Source: Mesotaenium endlicherianum (taxonomy: Eukaryota; Streptophyta; Zygnematophyceae; Zygnematales; Mesotaeniaceae). From it: a DNA stretch of 64,000 nt. Of this stretch, positions 44,656-58,289 are shown one piece after another. Position 1 is the stretch's first letter, and each line of letters begins with the position of its first letter. The position numbers and the translations under genes are program-made. The notes under the pieces were generated by a model that did not search any database, was not told the DNA's origin, and was given only the letters and a program-made list of their open reading frames with translations. Location of the stretch: NCBI GenBank assembly GCA_009602735.1, contig WELA01002856.1, forward strand, positions 62,001-126,000, in the 5' to 3' direction.

Positions 44656-45592
44656 ATGGAGTCGCAGTCGGCAGCTGGAGGAGGCAAACATGTTGAGCAT
44701 GTTGAGCGCGCGGGGCAGCAGGCAGCACCAACAATGACCAGAGAGCAACAAGAGATGCAGGCGATGCTAAGGCAAATGGCAAATGCAATTGGAGGAGAAG
44801 TCTACACCCAGTTTCAACAAAATATGCGCGCGGAGGTGGAGAGAATGCTGTGAGTTGTTGTTGGGAACGCCGCTTCGACGAGTTCGGCACCTTCACCTGT
44901 TGTGCCACCAATTCATGTTAACCCAGTGGTGCAACCAGTTATTCCATCCGCATCGGGAGTGCGTGCGCCCAAGCCTGAAGTGTATACTGGAGAGCGTGGA
45001 TCGCCGCCTGTTCATCAATGGATTTTTAGAGTGAAGAAGCTTATGGAGTATTCTGCGCTCACGCCCGACAGCCAAGTCGACTCTGTGATTACTTTGCTGA
45101 AGAAGAGTGCTGGAGCTTGGTATGAGCGACAGGAGCAGCTGTCTGGAAATCCTGCTACTATTGGTCAGCTATTTGAAGGCTTGAAGAGGCAATTTCAACC
45201 TATTGCACCCGAAGCTACCGCTCGAGATCTATTGGTGCGCCTTCGTCAACGAGGAAGCGTTCAAGAGTATGTATCGCGCTTCAACGACCTGGTGCTTCAA
45301 TGTCCATCCATGCACGAGTTGGAGATGATGGACAAGTTCAAGAGGGGACTCAAGCCAACTGTGGCCAAGGAAGTGGCGCTCAAGGACCCTACCAGTCTTG
45401 GAGAAATAATGGCATTGGCAACAAGGGTCGACGCTGTGAAGTATAGTCAGAGGCAGTGGGGCAGCCACAACTTTGGAGGTTATCAACACTTTGGATCACA
45501 AGCGCCAAGCACGAGTGGTCAAGGTCCAGTACCTATGGAGTTGGGACTTGTGCAGTACCAGCGCAGGCAGCAGAATTTCAAGCCGAGAGGAT
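44656..45592 (+). pseudogene. Element C gag, first part (fossil)
   Basis: Starts with ATG 44656 (MESQSAAGGG). Gag core landmarks are KPEVYTGERGSPPVHQWIF, LLKKSAGAWYERQEQL, FEGLKRQFQPI, SVQEYVSRFNDLVLQCP and FKRGLKPTVAKEVAL. Element D is inserted before the zinc knuckle. Broken. Confidence 0.88.
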
Positions 45593-46313
45593 TGAAATGA
45601 ATCGACTTTCCAAATAGGCGATTAACAATTAATAAAGATCTTTATATCAGCAAGTAATTTTTATGGATTTTCCGTTAACTGATTAAACGGCAAAAAGACA
45701 ACACACTAGCAGTGAACAACACTCGTAAGGCGAATGCGAGTAAATTAGCATCAATAATGCAATCAGTAAAACTCATACATAAGCAAGGTTAGAAGACAGT
45801 GCGTATCAATGGCTTCTCGCCTTGGATTCAGATCTCTCTCAGTAAGGTGTACAAGAGAGTTGGCCTCGTTTCCGAATGCCGAACTCGAGAGCAATGCCTA
45901 GCATATGTACATGGAATGAGTTTACTGTTCAACGGCCAGTGCGATGGCACCGCCTACCCGGGAGTTAACCACGTTGGTAGGACCTCGGTTAACCAAATCC
46001 ACCGCCATCTCCCATCATCCCGAATAGCCATCCATCATAGGGACGTCATCTGGCCATTCATCTAGCATACAACACTTAGATGCATATCGAGGCAGTTCGC
46101 TGCTACCGAGTACAGAAGTCAGCTAGCTGTCAAAGAATGTGTCAGCAAGCTGACTGAAGTGGACTTCAGCCTGCTGCGTCCGGCTGAGTCATTAAATTGA
46201 TATTAAATATACAGTCCAGCAGACCGATTATCAACTAGAGTTCAGTAGGCTGAACATAATCGACTATTATATTTAAATGAATATTATACCTACTAATATA
46301 CTGATTCATAACA
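45593..46313 (-). repeat. Element D 3' LTR (left on plus strand)
   Basis: 721 bp, adjoining the D purine tract; homologous to the E LTRs in inverted orientation. Confidence 0.93.
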
Positions 46314-46461
46314 ATCCCTCCAACTTAACTTGTTGTCGCCTCGACAACATTAAACTGCAGAAGTTTTTGGTCAGGGGACTGAACCTGACCGGCCTCCCCC
46401 ATTTACTGCCTCTTCAGCCTGTCGCCTAGGGGGTTGTTCCTGGGACTTCAAGATCGAGAGA

Positions 46462-48099
46462 TTAAGATTGAGATCTGGACCTAGATTTGGACAGCCCTCT
46501 AGGTCTGTCAGCTGGCCTTCTAAAGAATCCCGTTTGTTCTAAAGTTGGGCCTCCAGGAGAACGAAGGATGGTAGCCTGCTCTTCACCCACTTGGGTGTTG
46601 ATCCCCACATAGACAGGCATTCGAGTAGGATGCTGAAATACATTGGCAAGAGGTACATGTCCCTGAGCGAAGGGGGAGGCCTGCATACCTCTGGCTCACC
46701 CGCGTGGCCCTCTTCTGGCACCCCTGTCCTCTAGGGATTTCTGCCTGTGTCTGCTGCCAAGTACAGTCAAATCAGCTTCTTCCCCTGCTTGGGCAGGTGG
46801 GCTGGGGGAGCGAGTGCGGGGTCCAGTTGCCTCCATGACCGGGATCACGTTCCATATACCTGATCTTGATTCCTTAGGAAGTGCCCCTGCCTGCCCCTGG
46901 GTCTCCTGAGTACCAGCTCCTGATGCTTCTCCTCTGCCTTGTTCTTCTCCTTCCTCCTCCTCATCCTCCTCTGAGAGAGTAGGAGTCTCGTCCACTAGGT
47001 CGTCCTGCTCCCTGGTAGACATGGAGTAGTCTACTGACCTCCCTTTCTTAGGGCGCGCTGGAGGTTGCTTGGCCTTCAGCCTGCTGATATCAATCCGGCC
47101 TGCAATCTTCGCCCATTTGACGAAGGCATGCTTTCCCTTAGAGAAGTAGTCTCTTCCCCCTCCTCTTGTGCTCTTTGGTCTCTGCATTGACATTGCTCAA
47201 GCAGCCATTTAGCGTGGGATCCCAAGGGGCAATATGTCAGGTGGTAGGATGATGCAGCCGTCTAGGCCATAGTGGAAATCGTCTGGTTGGGCTCGGTCAC
47301 ACTCCTGCTTTTTGTTTGTGACGGTCATCCACCTCCAGTCTGTGGGCTGCTGGTAAACTAGGGCTTTATTTCTCAGTTTACATGGGAACCAGTGGGGAGA
47401 GAACATCTGCTGTCTTGCTACCCTGGCCAAGTACTCCCAGCTCCTTCTCTCAACTTCATTGTAAGCTGGCAATAGTGTGAGGTAGAATATCGTATCCATA
47501 AAGCTATCGGGCCGCATGCTCACCATCCTGATGAGTCTCTGATCTCGCACTATTCTCGGTATTGGGACTGGCTTGTTCTCTGAATCATCGGCAAGATACC
47601 GGGCCTGCTCTGCTGTATAGCCCACCATCTTGGCATAATTCTCGTAGAGGACCACACCAGTGTGTGTCTCAATGTACATATCCAGTGCTGCAGTTCCTTC
47701 TCTCTATAGCAGTGTTATCTGTTCCAGCTTGTTGATCTCCTGGGCTGCCAGCAATGCTTCCTACGTGTTACCAAAGTTTTGGCCACCCACCACAGTATAC
47801 CTGTAAGTGGCCAAGCTCTTCTGCCTGTCAGCTTCAGCCTTTTTCCTTCTCTCCTCCTCTGCCGCTGCCGCTTCTTCTTGTTGTTTCTTCTGTCTCTCCT
47901 CCTCAGCTTTCCTGAGGTTTTCCGCTTCCTGATCCTTCTTCTTCTGTGCTTCTTCTGCCGCCTCTTGTTGTTTGCGGATCCGTTTTTGTTCTCTCCTGGT
48001 GAGGGACGTCGCCGCCAGCTCCTTCTGGTATTGCTCCATTGTCCTCCTGGCTTCTTCTGCCTTGCGCTTCCTGTCCTCCTTTTGTGTGGTGGGAGCCAT
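46462..48099 (-). pseudogene. Element D copy of the extra ORF (fossil)
   Basis: Same architecture as 39378-41054 in E: MAPTTQKEDRKRKAEEARR coiled-coil start, YIETHTGVVLYENYAKMVGY, AYNEVERRSWEYLARV, the DFHYGLDGC region, acidic stretch and Ser/Arg-rich end. It is close to E over its whole length. Broken in a few places. Confidence 0.9.
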
Positions 48100-48539
48100 T
48101 CTGCACATGTAACCAGGGCACAAGTTAGTAGGATATCGACCTTTGTCCTAGAAGTTGCAGGTAGGGAGTAAAGTTGTATTAGTATGGTGTATTCGTTCCT
48201 GTTTACCTTACAGGGTGCTTGCTAGGAGTTGACGTAGTTGCGGTACGCTAGACATAAACATATGAATGTGGTTACAGGTGTGTTAAGTGACGAATGGCTA
48301 TGCGAGGCCCTTTGTCCTTTCGCTAAAGGTGCTTTATGTGGGCTGTCCCCTCTGTCACTGTGCTGACACTTAGGGTTCACATAACTGTCCCTAACTGTCC
48401 CTTTCTCGCTCTCGCACACTACCTGTCATATACTTTACCCTGCAACTTAAATGGAAGACAGGATCTCCTGTCACCGGCCCGTGTCAACTGAAATGACTGT
48501 TAAGGAGGTGCTCCAGCCGCCCGAAGGTGGAATCATTTC

Positions 48540-51500
48540 AACACCCCTTTGGCATTAGTCAAATGGTCTTTAAATTCCCAAGTGTCCCCAGAGGCATCGC
48601 AACCCTTCCTTCGAATGAGGTACTTCATGACATATTTAGACGATCGACGAACCGAGCGCACGTCTAAAATCTCCTCAACCTCATATTCCTCAGGGTCGCC
48701 GTCCCGGACAGCGGGGACCGGTCCCGGTTGGACAAGTAACGGACCTGTGGACAGTGTATCACCTTTGATGTAGGGTTCCAGGAAGGAGACATTAAAGATC
48801 GCATGACCCTTGTATTTTGGCTGACATGTTCAGTTTGTAAGCGTTCTGACCGACACGACGCACCACCGAATATGGACCGACCCAGACAGGGCCAAGCTTT
48901 TTCTTGACCACACCAGGGAGGTACAGGTGCTGAGAATGCAGTTTGACTAAATCGCCCTTGGAAAATGTCAGCTCCCGACGGTGTTGATAGTGTATTTTTG
49001 TTGGTTTTCTTGGGCTTTGTGCAGGTTTTATTGGACTTCTGACAGGGTGTTAGCAAACTCCTGAGGTAACTGGAGGGAGACCGGATTGTCAATCTCTTCA
49101 GGGTCAGTTAAAAACTCCCCCAGTACATCTGAAGGAGACTTAGGGGCTCTACCCAAGCTGAGTTCAAAAGGAGTTTTGCCCGTTGACGTGTGCACCGCAC
49201 TGTTGACCGCAAAGTGGATTTGAGGTAACAGGTCATCTTAATTATCTTGTTTTTGGTTAATATAGGCTCTGAGTACTTCCTGCAGAACTCTGTTAGTTCT
49301 TTCAATCTGCCCATTAGTCTGAGGGTGGTTTGATGTGCTGAGCAGCTGCCTAACTCCCATTAACCCCATTAAAGCCCTCCAGAACTTAGAGGTAATTTTC
49401 GAGTCTCTGCCTGACATCATATTAGAGGGTAGCCCATGTTGGCATACTACATGGTTGTAGAATTGTCTCGCTGTTTCGAGTGCAGTTACTTTGACAATTG
49501 TGGGGATGAAAATGACCATTATTGTCAGTTTATCCACGACTACCAGTATCGAATCATGCCCATTGGCAGTTTGTGGCAGTGTGACCACCCAGTCCATGGA
49601 TATCGTTTCCCAGCGACCAGCTGGGATGGGCAACGGTTGTAAGAGGCCCCCCGGTGGTGTGTGCCGAGACTTATTCTTTTGACACTGGTCACATGACCTC
49701 CCGAGCAAATCCCTCCCAATGATACTGTTTTGCCAGTTTGCCAACAGTTTTGGCCTGCCCCAAATGCCCACCCAGTAAACTGTCATGTGCTTGACTCAAT
49801 AAAAAGGACCTTATTTCCAAGTTATTAGGAATGACCAGCTTCAGCCTGCCTGAAGTGGTTTCAGTCACCCAGACACCTCCCTTAAGCTTATACCCGAGTG
49901 CAGTAGCACGACACATACCAAAAGTGAGGCTGGGCTCAAATGTTGGGTCAGAAAGGTAGGCTTTCCTAAGTTGTTCAAAGAAGGACTTTTTCACCTTTAG
50001 TGAAGTGAGTGCACACAGGACTTTATCTACAGCATGCTGACTAAAGTTCCTTTCTCTCAAGTCAGGTCTTTTAGAAAGTGCATCAGCAGGATTCATCTTC
50101 CCTGGTTTGTAGTCGATCAGGACTTGAAATTGGTCCAGCATCTGGCTCCTGCGGTTCTCCCTCCTTGGCAGCCTGGACTTCTTCTGAAAGTGAGTCAGAG
50201 CTAGATGATCTGTAATCACCTTAAAAGCTTTACCATGTAAGTATGCTCTCCACTGTTTGAGTACATGAATGATAGCTAGCAGGTCTTATCATGCACTGAG
50301 TAATTAATCTCCGCTGGATCAAATTTCATAGACTCGTACAACAAAGGATGCCACTCCTGCTGTACCTTACCATCCTTTGTCAGCAGGCTGCAACAAAATA
50401 GCACCCATGGCAAAGTCCGAGGCATCAGTAACCACCTGCACCGGTTTGCTGGGGTCATACACGGCTAGCACAGGGGCAGAACAAAGGGCATCTTTAAGGG
50501 TCTGGAAGGCAGCCTGCTACTCTTTCGCCCACACATACCCTATGTCTTTCTTAGTAAGGTCAGTCAGTTTACTGGCCTTGGTAGAATAATTTTCAATAAA
50601 TCTCCTATAGTAGTTAGCCAACCCGAGGAAGGATTTAACTTTAGAGACCGACTGTGGTACTGGCCAGTCCCTTATGGTCTGGACTTTCTTAGGATCCACG
50701 CTGATGCCCTCTTTACTGACAACGTGGCCTAAGAACTCAATACTTTCCTTAAACAAATCACACTTGCTCATTTTAGCATATAACTGATTTCTTCTCAGAA
50801 TGTCCATGACTGTCTTTAAGTGTTCAGCGTGCTGAGTCTCATCTTTAGAGAAAATTAAATATCATACAGGAAAACTTGCACAAATTTATCTAAATAAGGC
50901 CTGAAAATGTCATTCATAGCACCCATGAAGGTCGCAGGAGCATTAATCAGTCCAAATGGCATCACGTTGAACTCATAGTGTCCATATCGTGTGCGGAAGG
51001 CAATCTTGTGTTCATCCCATTCAACAATTTTGATTTGATGATAATCACTCTTGAGATCTATCTTACTGAACACCTGAGCACCAGACAGGGTATCAAGCAA
51101 GTCCTCGATTCTGGGTAAAGCATACTTGTTCTTTATTGTAATTCTGTTCAAGGCTCTATAATCCACACAAGAGGAAGAGCACTGGTGGGTGCCACGTTAG
51201 TCTGCCCATCACTGGCTCCTCTCACTTTAACTGTACCTCTGCTCCAACACACTTCAGCTTGATGTCTATTATTGATGTTTATTAAGCCAGGACCTGCCTA
51301 GCACGAGATCATAAAAGCCAGTGTTGAGTACCTCAAATGTAAGCGTTTCAGTTAGAACTGCAATGCTAGAACCTAACTGGACCTCAATAGGCTTGGTTAT
51401 AACTCCTCCCGGGATACTTGAGGCATCTCCAAGGAATATTTTTCTATTCTCTTGGGTGACAGTAGGCAGCCTTAGCCGCTTAATTAAGTCCTTCTGAAGA

Positions 51501-51748
51501 AAAGTATGTGACGCTCCTCCGTCAACAAATGCCCTCACCTTCCTACCTGCAATCATGCAATGCAGTAGGATAGGGGGGACTGTCTTTTCCTGACTTTCGC
51601 ATTGTTCTCCTGACGTAGCAAAGAAATGTTGGACATCAGGTGGAACAAGAGCATCCAGAGTGTGCACTCTCTGGACGTCTATATTACTGATGGTCTCCTT
51701 TATCTGTTTGTCAGGCATGCATAGTGAATCCAGTTCAGCAGGACCCAT
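48540..51748 (-). pseudogene. Element D pol with integrase core and chromodomain (fossil)
   Basis: Protease ([10 protein letters not shown]), RT ([25 protein letters not shown]), RNase H ([14 protein letters not shown]), integrase core (ISMDWVVTLPQTANGHDSI, NHPQTNGQIERTNRVLQE) and chromodomain (about 48550-48690) are all recognisable in the order of E. This copy keeps more of the integrase than E does. Broken. Confidence 0.88.
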
Positions 51749-51816
51749 AATACCTGCTACGAGGGCAGCTAGTGACGACTCACTATCTCTAGCATCCTCA
51801 CAGTCAGTAGACTGGA

Positions 51817-53291
51817 TTACTGATTGTTGCTGTCATTTAAAGGCTGGTCTTTTCTCTCGACCTTCGAAAGGTGCTTGTCTGAACACTGCTCTCTGAAGTG
51901 ACCTAGCTGCTGGCAATGGAAGCAAATCGATTTGTATGAGTCTGGTCTCGGCTTAGTCCTACCACCACCCCTTCCGTAGCCACCTCGAGAGGGACCACCT
52001 CTACCTCTAGACTGAATAGCATTGTACTCATACTTATATTCATCACCCTGATTATCCTCAGCCTGGTCTCCTTCAATTGCATTGTAGGAACCGTGGGGCT
52101 TTTTGACAATCTTAGACACCAAAGCGTTACTCTGGCGCTTGTGATTGAACTGCTGCTGATCCCAGGCGTCAGCATCCTGGATCAAGTCAGCCAATTTCTC
52201 ATACTTCTCCTCAGCGAAATGACCAGAGACTTTGAATTTCAAGCCATACCTGAAGTATGCTATCCTATACCGTTCTGGCAAGTCTGGCTGTTTCATCATG
52301 TTCTCCTGGAACTTTTGAGCAAACTCAGCAACTGAAGTGGTCTGCTTCAGTGTCAGAGAGATCATCGCATAGATAGCTTTCTCCTGCTGGTTGATGACAT
52401 CAAACTTCTCATGCAACTTCTCGACAAACTCTACCCACGTAGGGTCACCGAGTTGCCGAGCCTTACGCTCTTCCTTCCAGTAAAGCCACCAGTCTGCGGC
52501 ACTGCCTTTCAGTAGCGCACCGGTGTGCCTGACCTTCTCGTAATCTTGCAGTTCTGGGTAGTTCTCCAGCCACTGCTCAACATCCGCGAGAAACTTGATC
52601 AGGTAATATTTTCTGTTTCCCTCAAGATCATATTCCTGGGGAGGTTTCGACTTGGGCTTACTAGGCCCTCTGCCACCACCACCAGTGGTTTGAGACCCCA
52701 ATTGGTCTCTGTCTCGCAGTAGAGACATTATGATTCTTTTGTCCTCCTGTTGGGACTGATACATGGTCGCCATTTGCGACTGCATTTGAACGAACAATGC
52801 TCCCAAGTCTACACTCTCGGTGGTAGTCTAGCAAATGCAGCAGCAGCATTGGCATCTACTCGCTGAGTCGTGTCCTCAACGGTCCCTCTTGCTCCTGCAG
52901 CAACAATTCCTGCCGCATTCAGCCGGTTACGTATTTGACCTAGGGGTACATTGAGTTGTACAGCAGGAGGTGGGTTCAAAACATTGGCCCTGGATGCCAT
53001 AAGTTCTTCAACCGTACGCTCGTCAGCGGTCTGTCCTTCCCTCCTTTCTGTATCCTCAGCAGCCTTTGCTACTTGTTCAGCTAATCTGGCTCTCTTCTCC
53101 TCAGCTTGCTGTGCTGCGACTGCGGCAATAGCAGTTGCCACATCTGCAGCCTCTCTAGCTGCAGTATCTGCCACTGCTTCAAAATAGGTACGGGTTCCCG
53201 CTACATGGCTTTCCGCCTGGTTTTCGACATTCTCGTTATCCTGGTTCTCCATGTCTCGGGAGTTGCTAGTTTGAGACCTTGTCCTTACCAT
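51817..53291 (-). pseudogene. Element D gag (fossil)
   Basis: Starts [17 protein letters not shown] like E and ends with the knuckle CFHCQQLGHFREQC. Highly similar to E gag along its length. Broken. Confidence 0.9.
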
Positions 53292-53325
53292 ACAAAGAAG
53301 ACTGAGAAAACTGCTCTGTTACCAC

Positions 53326-54047
53326 TGAAATGAATCGGCTTACCAAATAGGCTATTAACAGTTAATTAAGATCTTTATATCAGCAAGTAATCTGTATGGA
53401 TTTTCCGTTAACTGATTAAACGGCAAAAGGACAACACACTAGCAAAGAACAACACTCGTAAGTCACATGCGAGTAAACTAGCATCAATAATGCAATCAGT
53501 AAAACTCATACATAAGAAAGGTTCGAAGACAGTGCGTATCAATGGCTTCTCGCCTTGGATTCAGATCTCTCTCAGTCAGCTGTACAAGAGAGTTGGCCTC
53601 GTTTCCGAATGCCGAACTCGAGAGCAATGCCTAGCATATGTACATGGAATGAGTTTAGTGTTCAACGGCCAGTGCAATGGCACTGCCTACCCGGGAGTAA
53701 ACCACGTTGGTAGGACCTCGGTTAACCAAATCCATCGCCATCTCCCATCATCCCGAATCGCCATCCATCATAGGGATGTCATCTGGCCATTCATCTAGCA
53801 TATCACACTTAGATGCATATCGAGGCAGTTCGCTGCTACCGAGTACAGAAGTCATCTGGCTGTCAAAGAATGTGTCGGCAAGCTCACTAGAGTTGACTCC
53901 AGCCTGCTGCTTTCGGCTGGGTCATTAAACTGCTATTAAATATAAAGTCCAGCAGACTGACTATTTAACTAGAGTTCAGCAGGCTGAACATGATTCACTA
54001 TTATATTTGAATGAATATCATATCTACATATATATTGATTCATTACA
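53326..54047 (-). repeat. Element D 5' LTR (right on plus strand)
   Basis: 722 bp; the inner side adjoins the primer-binding site and the outer side is followed by AGGAC. Confidence 0.93.
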
Positions 54048-54054
54048 AGGACCC

Positions 54055-57000
54055 TGCTATAATTGCGGCAAGCTTGGACATCTGGCTCGAGACTGTCATG
54101 TGAAGGCGAAGCAACCTCAACAGCAGGAAAAAGGAGGACGCCAGTAAGTCGTTTTGGGGTGCCTACTGGCGTAAAGATGAGCACTCACAAGGAGGTTATC
54201 TCCGGGAGCCTGCCGAGATGCGAAAGACGAGATGTTGACAAGCCTATCATCGTTGGAGGAGTGGTCGACGGCAACAAGGCAAAGTGTATGGTCGACAGTG
54301 GCGCAAGTGAAACTTTGTGCACAAGAAGCTGGTGAAAGAGTGGCGAATCCCTGTGCAGAAGCATTATGAGCCTAAGGAGGCAATTTTGGCGAATGGGCAG
54401 AGATTCAAGTGTGGTGCACCTACGGAAGCTATTCACGTGGAAGTAGCGGTGCACCAGAGTACTGAAGTTATGGAGCAGGCAGAGTGAGGTCATCATGAGG
54501 TGATATTGGGCCGACCATGGCTAAGAAAAGCCAACCCTCAAGTGCACTGGAGCACAGGACAAGTGAAGGTCCAAAGGCGTAATGGTCGGATGGAGATAGC
54601 AAAACCGGTGGAGGTAGATACGACCACAAGTAACTGTCTTCTGTCGAGCCTGCAAGTTAAGAAGCTATGCAGGGCGAATCAAGTGAAGGAGATGTACCTT
54701 GTTTCGGTGGCCCTGGCCAGGTCATCAGATGGAGCAAGCGTGAATCCTAACAGCCTGGGCGAATGTACATCGCCGGAGGAGCAAGTAGTGGTGTCTGATC
54801 CCCTTGCTAAAAAGGAGCAGAGCCCAACTGCTCATGAGAAGCCTGCTGAGATGCCTGCCCAAATTAAGACGCTGTTGGAGGAGTTCAAGTGCGTATTTCC
54901 TGAGGAGCTACCTGCAGGATTACCTTCACAGAGAGCTATGGAGCACAAGATCGAGTTGGAACCAGGGAGCAAGCCACCAGTGAGACCCGCCTATCGTCAA
55001 TCGCTTGCGGAGTTGGACGAGTTGAAGAAGCAGCTGACAGAGTTGTTGGAGAAGGGATTCATCCGACCCAGCGAGTCTCCATTTTCAGCGCCAGTCTTAT
55101 TTGTGAAGAAATAAGATGGGACTATGAGGATGTGTGTCGACTACCGGGCTCTCAACAAGGTCACCATTAAGAACAGGTACTTACTTCCACGAGTGGACGA
55201 GTTGATTGATAGGCTTGTCAGGGCGAAGTATTTCTCGAAGATCGATTTGAGGAGTGGCTATCACCAGGTACGGATTGCGGAAGGAAACGTTGAGAAGCCT
55301 GCTTTCAGAACTCGCTATGGTTTGGTCGAGTTCACAGTCATGCCTTTTGGATTGACTAATGCACCTGCTACATTGATGGGACTCATGAATAGTATCTTCA
55401 GACCCTATTTGGACCAGTTTGTGGTGGTATTTTTGGACGACATCTTGATCTATTCGAAGACCTTGGAAGAGCATGTGGAGAAACCGAGGAAGGTGTTGGA
55501 GGTCTTGAGAGATCAAAAGTTATATGGGAAGATGAGCAAGTGCAACTTCTGTCTAATGATTTGCCAAGGTGTGTGCACCGCTAACGGACATGTTGAAGAA
55601 CCAGGAGAAGTGGCTATGGGGTGACAAGGAGCAGCAAGCCTTTGAGAAAATTAAGGAGGTGTTGACACAGGCACCTGTGTTGGCAATTGCCAGTCCAGAG
55701 CTTCCTTTCACCATCATCACGGACGCATCAAACTTTGCAGTGGAGCCATTCTTCTCCAGGACCAGGGCCAAGGATTGCAGCCTGTGGCATATGAGAGCAG
55801 GAAGTTGAGTCCTGCTGAGCAAAACTATGCAGCACACGAGCGGGAGATGTTGGCTATCATCCAGGCTTTGAGGATTTGGCGATGTTATGTGGACGGCCGG
55901 AAGGTGTTCATCAAGAGCGACCACAAGAGCTTGGAGAAGTTTATGACGCAACCAACGTTAACACGAAGACAGGCAAGGTGGATGGAGTTTCTGCAACAAT
56001 TCAACCACAAGGTTGAGTATTTACCTGGGAAGATCAACCCTGCAGACGCTTTATCCAGGAGGTGTGACCTTGCAGCTGTCTCAGTCATCAAGGAGTGTAT
56101 GGACTTCAAGGAGAAGATTCACAGAGGTTATGAAGAAGACCCAGAGTATGCTGATGGTGGAACAGCTGAGTCCAACTCAAGTATGCAGAAGAAGGACGGC
56201 AGATGGTATTATGGTGATTCCAAAAGAGTGGTGGTACCTGACATCAAGGAGCTACAAAACTTACTACTTGCGGAGCATCATGACTGCTTATATGCTGGAC
56301 ACTTTGGAAGCGAGAAGACGGCAAGCGTGCTGAAGCGAGAATACTGTTGGAGAAACATGGACAAGGACATCGAGGAGTGGATCAGGAATTGCGATGCGTG
56401 ACAGCGAAACAAGACACCAAATCAAAAGAAGGGAGGTACATTGCAGCCCCTACCTATTCCAGAGTACGCTTGGGAGCAGATTGCTGTGGACTTCATCACA
56501 TCATTACCAGTTAGTGGTCAAGGGCACGATGCAGTATGGGTTGTGTCTGATAGACTCAGCAAAATGGCTCATTTCATTCCCATGACGGAGACTTGTACGG
56601 CAGCAGATGTGGCACGACTATTCTTTGATCATATTTTCAGGCTACATGGGTTGCCGAAGGTGATTGTTTCAAATCGGGATCCAAGGTTTACTAGCAACTT
56701 TTGGTGAACATTGTTTACTTTGATGGGGACCAAGCTGAGTATGAGCACTTCCTATCACCCTCAGACAGACGGGCAGAGTGAGAGGCTCAACAGAACTCTG
56801 CAAGAGGTGCTCAGGAGTTTCACTATGGAAGACCCTTCAGAGTGGGACAAGAAGCTACCAGGGTTGGAGTTTGGCTACAACAACATCATGCAGGGATCGA
56901 CCAAGCAGTCACCATTTTCTATGGTTTATGGAAGAGAAGTATATCTACCAGGGCACATCTTGTTGGAGTAGGCCAAGGAGACTCAGGTTCCTACTACACA

Positions 57001-57550
57001 AGCGTTTATGGAGCAGATGGCCAACACGTGGGATACGGCGAAGACGTGTATTCGGAAGGCACAGGAAGAACAGGTTAAGCATGCTAACAGGCACAGGAGG
57101 GAAGTGACATTCCATGTGGGCAACAAAGTACTCTTGCTGACATAAAATCTACCTTTCATAGGCAAGAGGAAACTGCGGGCACGGTCTACAGGTCCCTTCG
57201 TAGTGCTCAAGCAGGTGAATTGAGTGACCTACAAGTTGGAAATTCCTTCAGGCTGGCGTATCCATGATGAGTTCCATGTCAGTTGTTTGCGGCCATACGT
57301 TGACCCGAATGAAGGACATCCAGGACAAGTACCTACACCGCCACCACCGGTCGAGATCGATGATGTATCGGAGTATGAAGTGGAGGCGATTGTCGGTGAT
57401 CGACGAGTCAAGCGAGGTCAACAACTTGTTCAGGAGTATCTGGTCAAGTGGAAGGGCTACCATGCGGACGACAACACTTGGGAGCCGGAAGCCAACTTGA
57501 CTCGTTGTAAGAGTAAGTTGAGACGTTATTTGCAGAATGCGTCGAGGACG
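54055..57550 (+). pseudogene. Element C zinc knuckle, protease, RT, RNase H, integrase and chromodomain (fossil)
   Basis: After the knuckle (54055-54096) come the protease (KCMVDSGASETL, about 54285) and RT ([66 protein letters not shown]). RNase H follows (NYAAHEREMLAI, IKSDHKSLEKF), then the integrase zinc region and core (DFITSLPVSGQGHDAVWV, YHPQTDGQSERLNRTLQE). The chromodomain (about 57364-57550) shows [33 protein letters not shown]. Typical chromovirus order. Broken in several places. Confidence 0.9.
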
Positions 57551-57570
57551 TCGCATCTTGAGGAGGGGGG

Positions 57571-58289
57571 TGAAGTAAGGTCATAGGTTTATGAAGTGCA
57601 TTTTTGAATTTCATGAAAGCATGTTTTGATTGTTTAGTAGTGTAGAGTGCATTTTTGTGGTCATTTTGATATAAAGTTCATCGAATTCGGTCAAGTATTG
57701 AGAGAGTTATGGATTTCCGAAGTACATTCAGTTTTCCTTAATTCGCGGTGAGCGCGACCGTCGGATTGACCGACAGCGTCAAGCGATCTGGCCCGTTAGA
57801 ATGAACTCGAACCTTCACGTAAGTTCGGCTGACGCGAAGTGCCAACTAGGTCGGTTTACCTAGAAGTTTCGGTTTAGCCGAGCGCGTCTAAGATAGAATA
57901 TTCTACTAATGTCGATGCATGTATGTGGACGTCAATTCGGCCCGACACGTCAGATTAGACTGATCTGGCTTACTCACGAATATTCTGGAAGGGACGATTT
58001 GACAAACACTTAGGAAAATCCGTAGCTTCCTCCTAGGAAGGAGCACTTAGGCAGAAATTTATAAGTAGGCATAATTTCTTTGTTTCTTATAAGTTTTCAC
58101 TTCTGTGAATTTTTGCGGGTTTGTAATGACAAGGCCTTTCTACCTAGTACATTTGTGAGCAGTTTCTTGTTACTCAAAAATGTTGAGTATCTTTGCTAAG
58201 CTTTCTTAGTGATATGCCGCTGCACTCTTTAGTATGATTGCAACTAGTTTCTTTCCTCGTGAGTTACTACGCTTCCAATAGGGCACTCT
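57571..58289 (+). repeat. Element C 3' LTR
   Basis: Begins after the purine tract; contains AATTCGCGGTGAGCGCGACCG as in the other two C-family LTRs. Sequence returns to element B immediately after GGGCACTCT. Confidence 0.88.

Larger units (their letters stand above)
45593..54047 (-). mobile_element. Element D: chromovirus of the E family, minus strand, inserted in C gag
   Basis: 8455 bp with LTRs at 45593-46313 and 53326-54047 (TGAAATGAATCG to ATTACA/ATAACA on the plus strand). Flanking AGGAT (45588-45592) and AGGAC (54048-54052) form a near-perfect 5-bp target duplication. The primer site reads GTGGTAACAGAGCAG and the purine tract AAGTTGGAGGGAT, both on the minus strand. Contents in order are gag, pol, chromodomain and extra ORF, as in E. 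The LTRs differ by about 6% over the first 280 bp compared by eye. Broken, with about ten breaks. Confidence 0.94.
43888..58289 (+). mobile_element. Element C: Ty3 chromovirus inserted into B, itself interrupted by D
   Basis: LTRs are at 43888-44609 and about 57571-58289, both ending CTTCCAATAGGGCACTCT. A primer-site-like TAGTATCGGAGCTGGGC lies at about 44622 and a purine tract AGGAGGGGGG just before 57571. Parts are gag (44656-45592, with its CCHC knuckle CYNCGKLGHLARDC at 54055-54096 beyond D), protease, RT, RNase H, integrase and chromodomain. The LTRs differ visibly more than those of E, so C is older, in keeping with the nesting. It is broken, with about ten breaks besides D. Confidence 0.92.

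Noticed and set aside
43888-58289. A clean 5-bp target duplication for element C
   Set aside because: The bases flanking the two LTRs (GAGATC on the left, ATTGGG on the right) do not match and the exact LTR end is ambiguous, so none is claimed.
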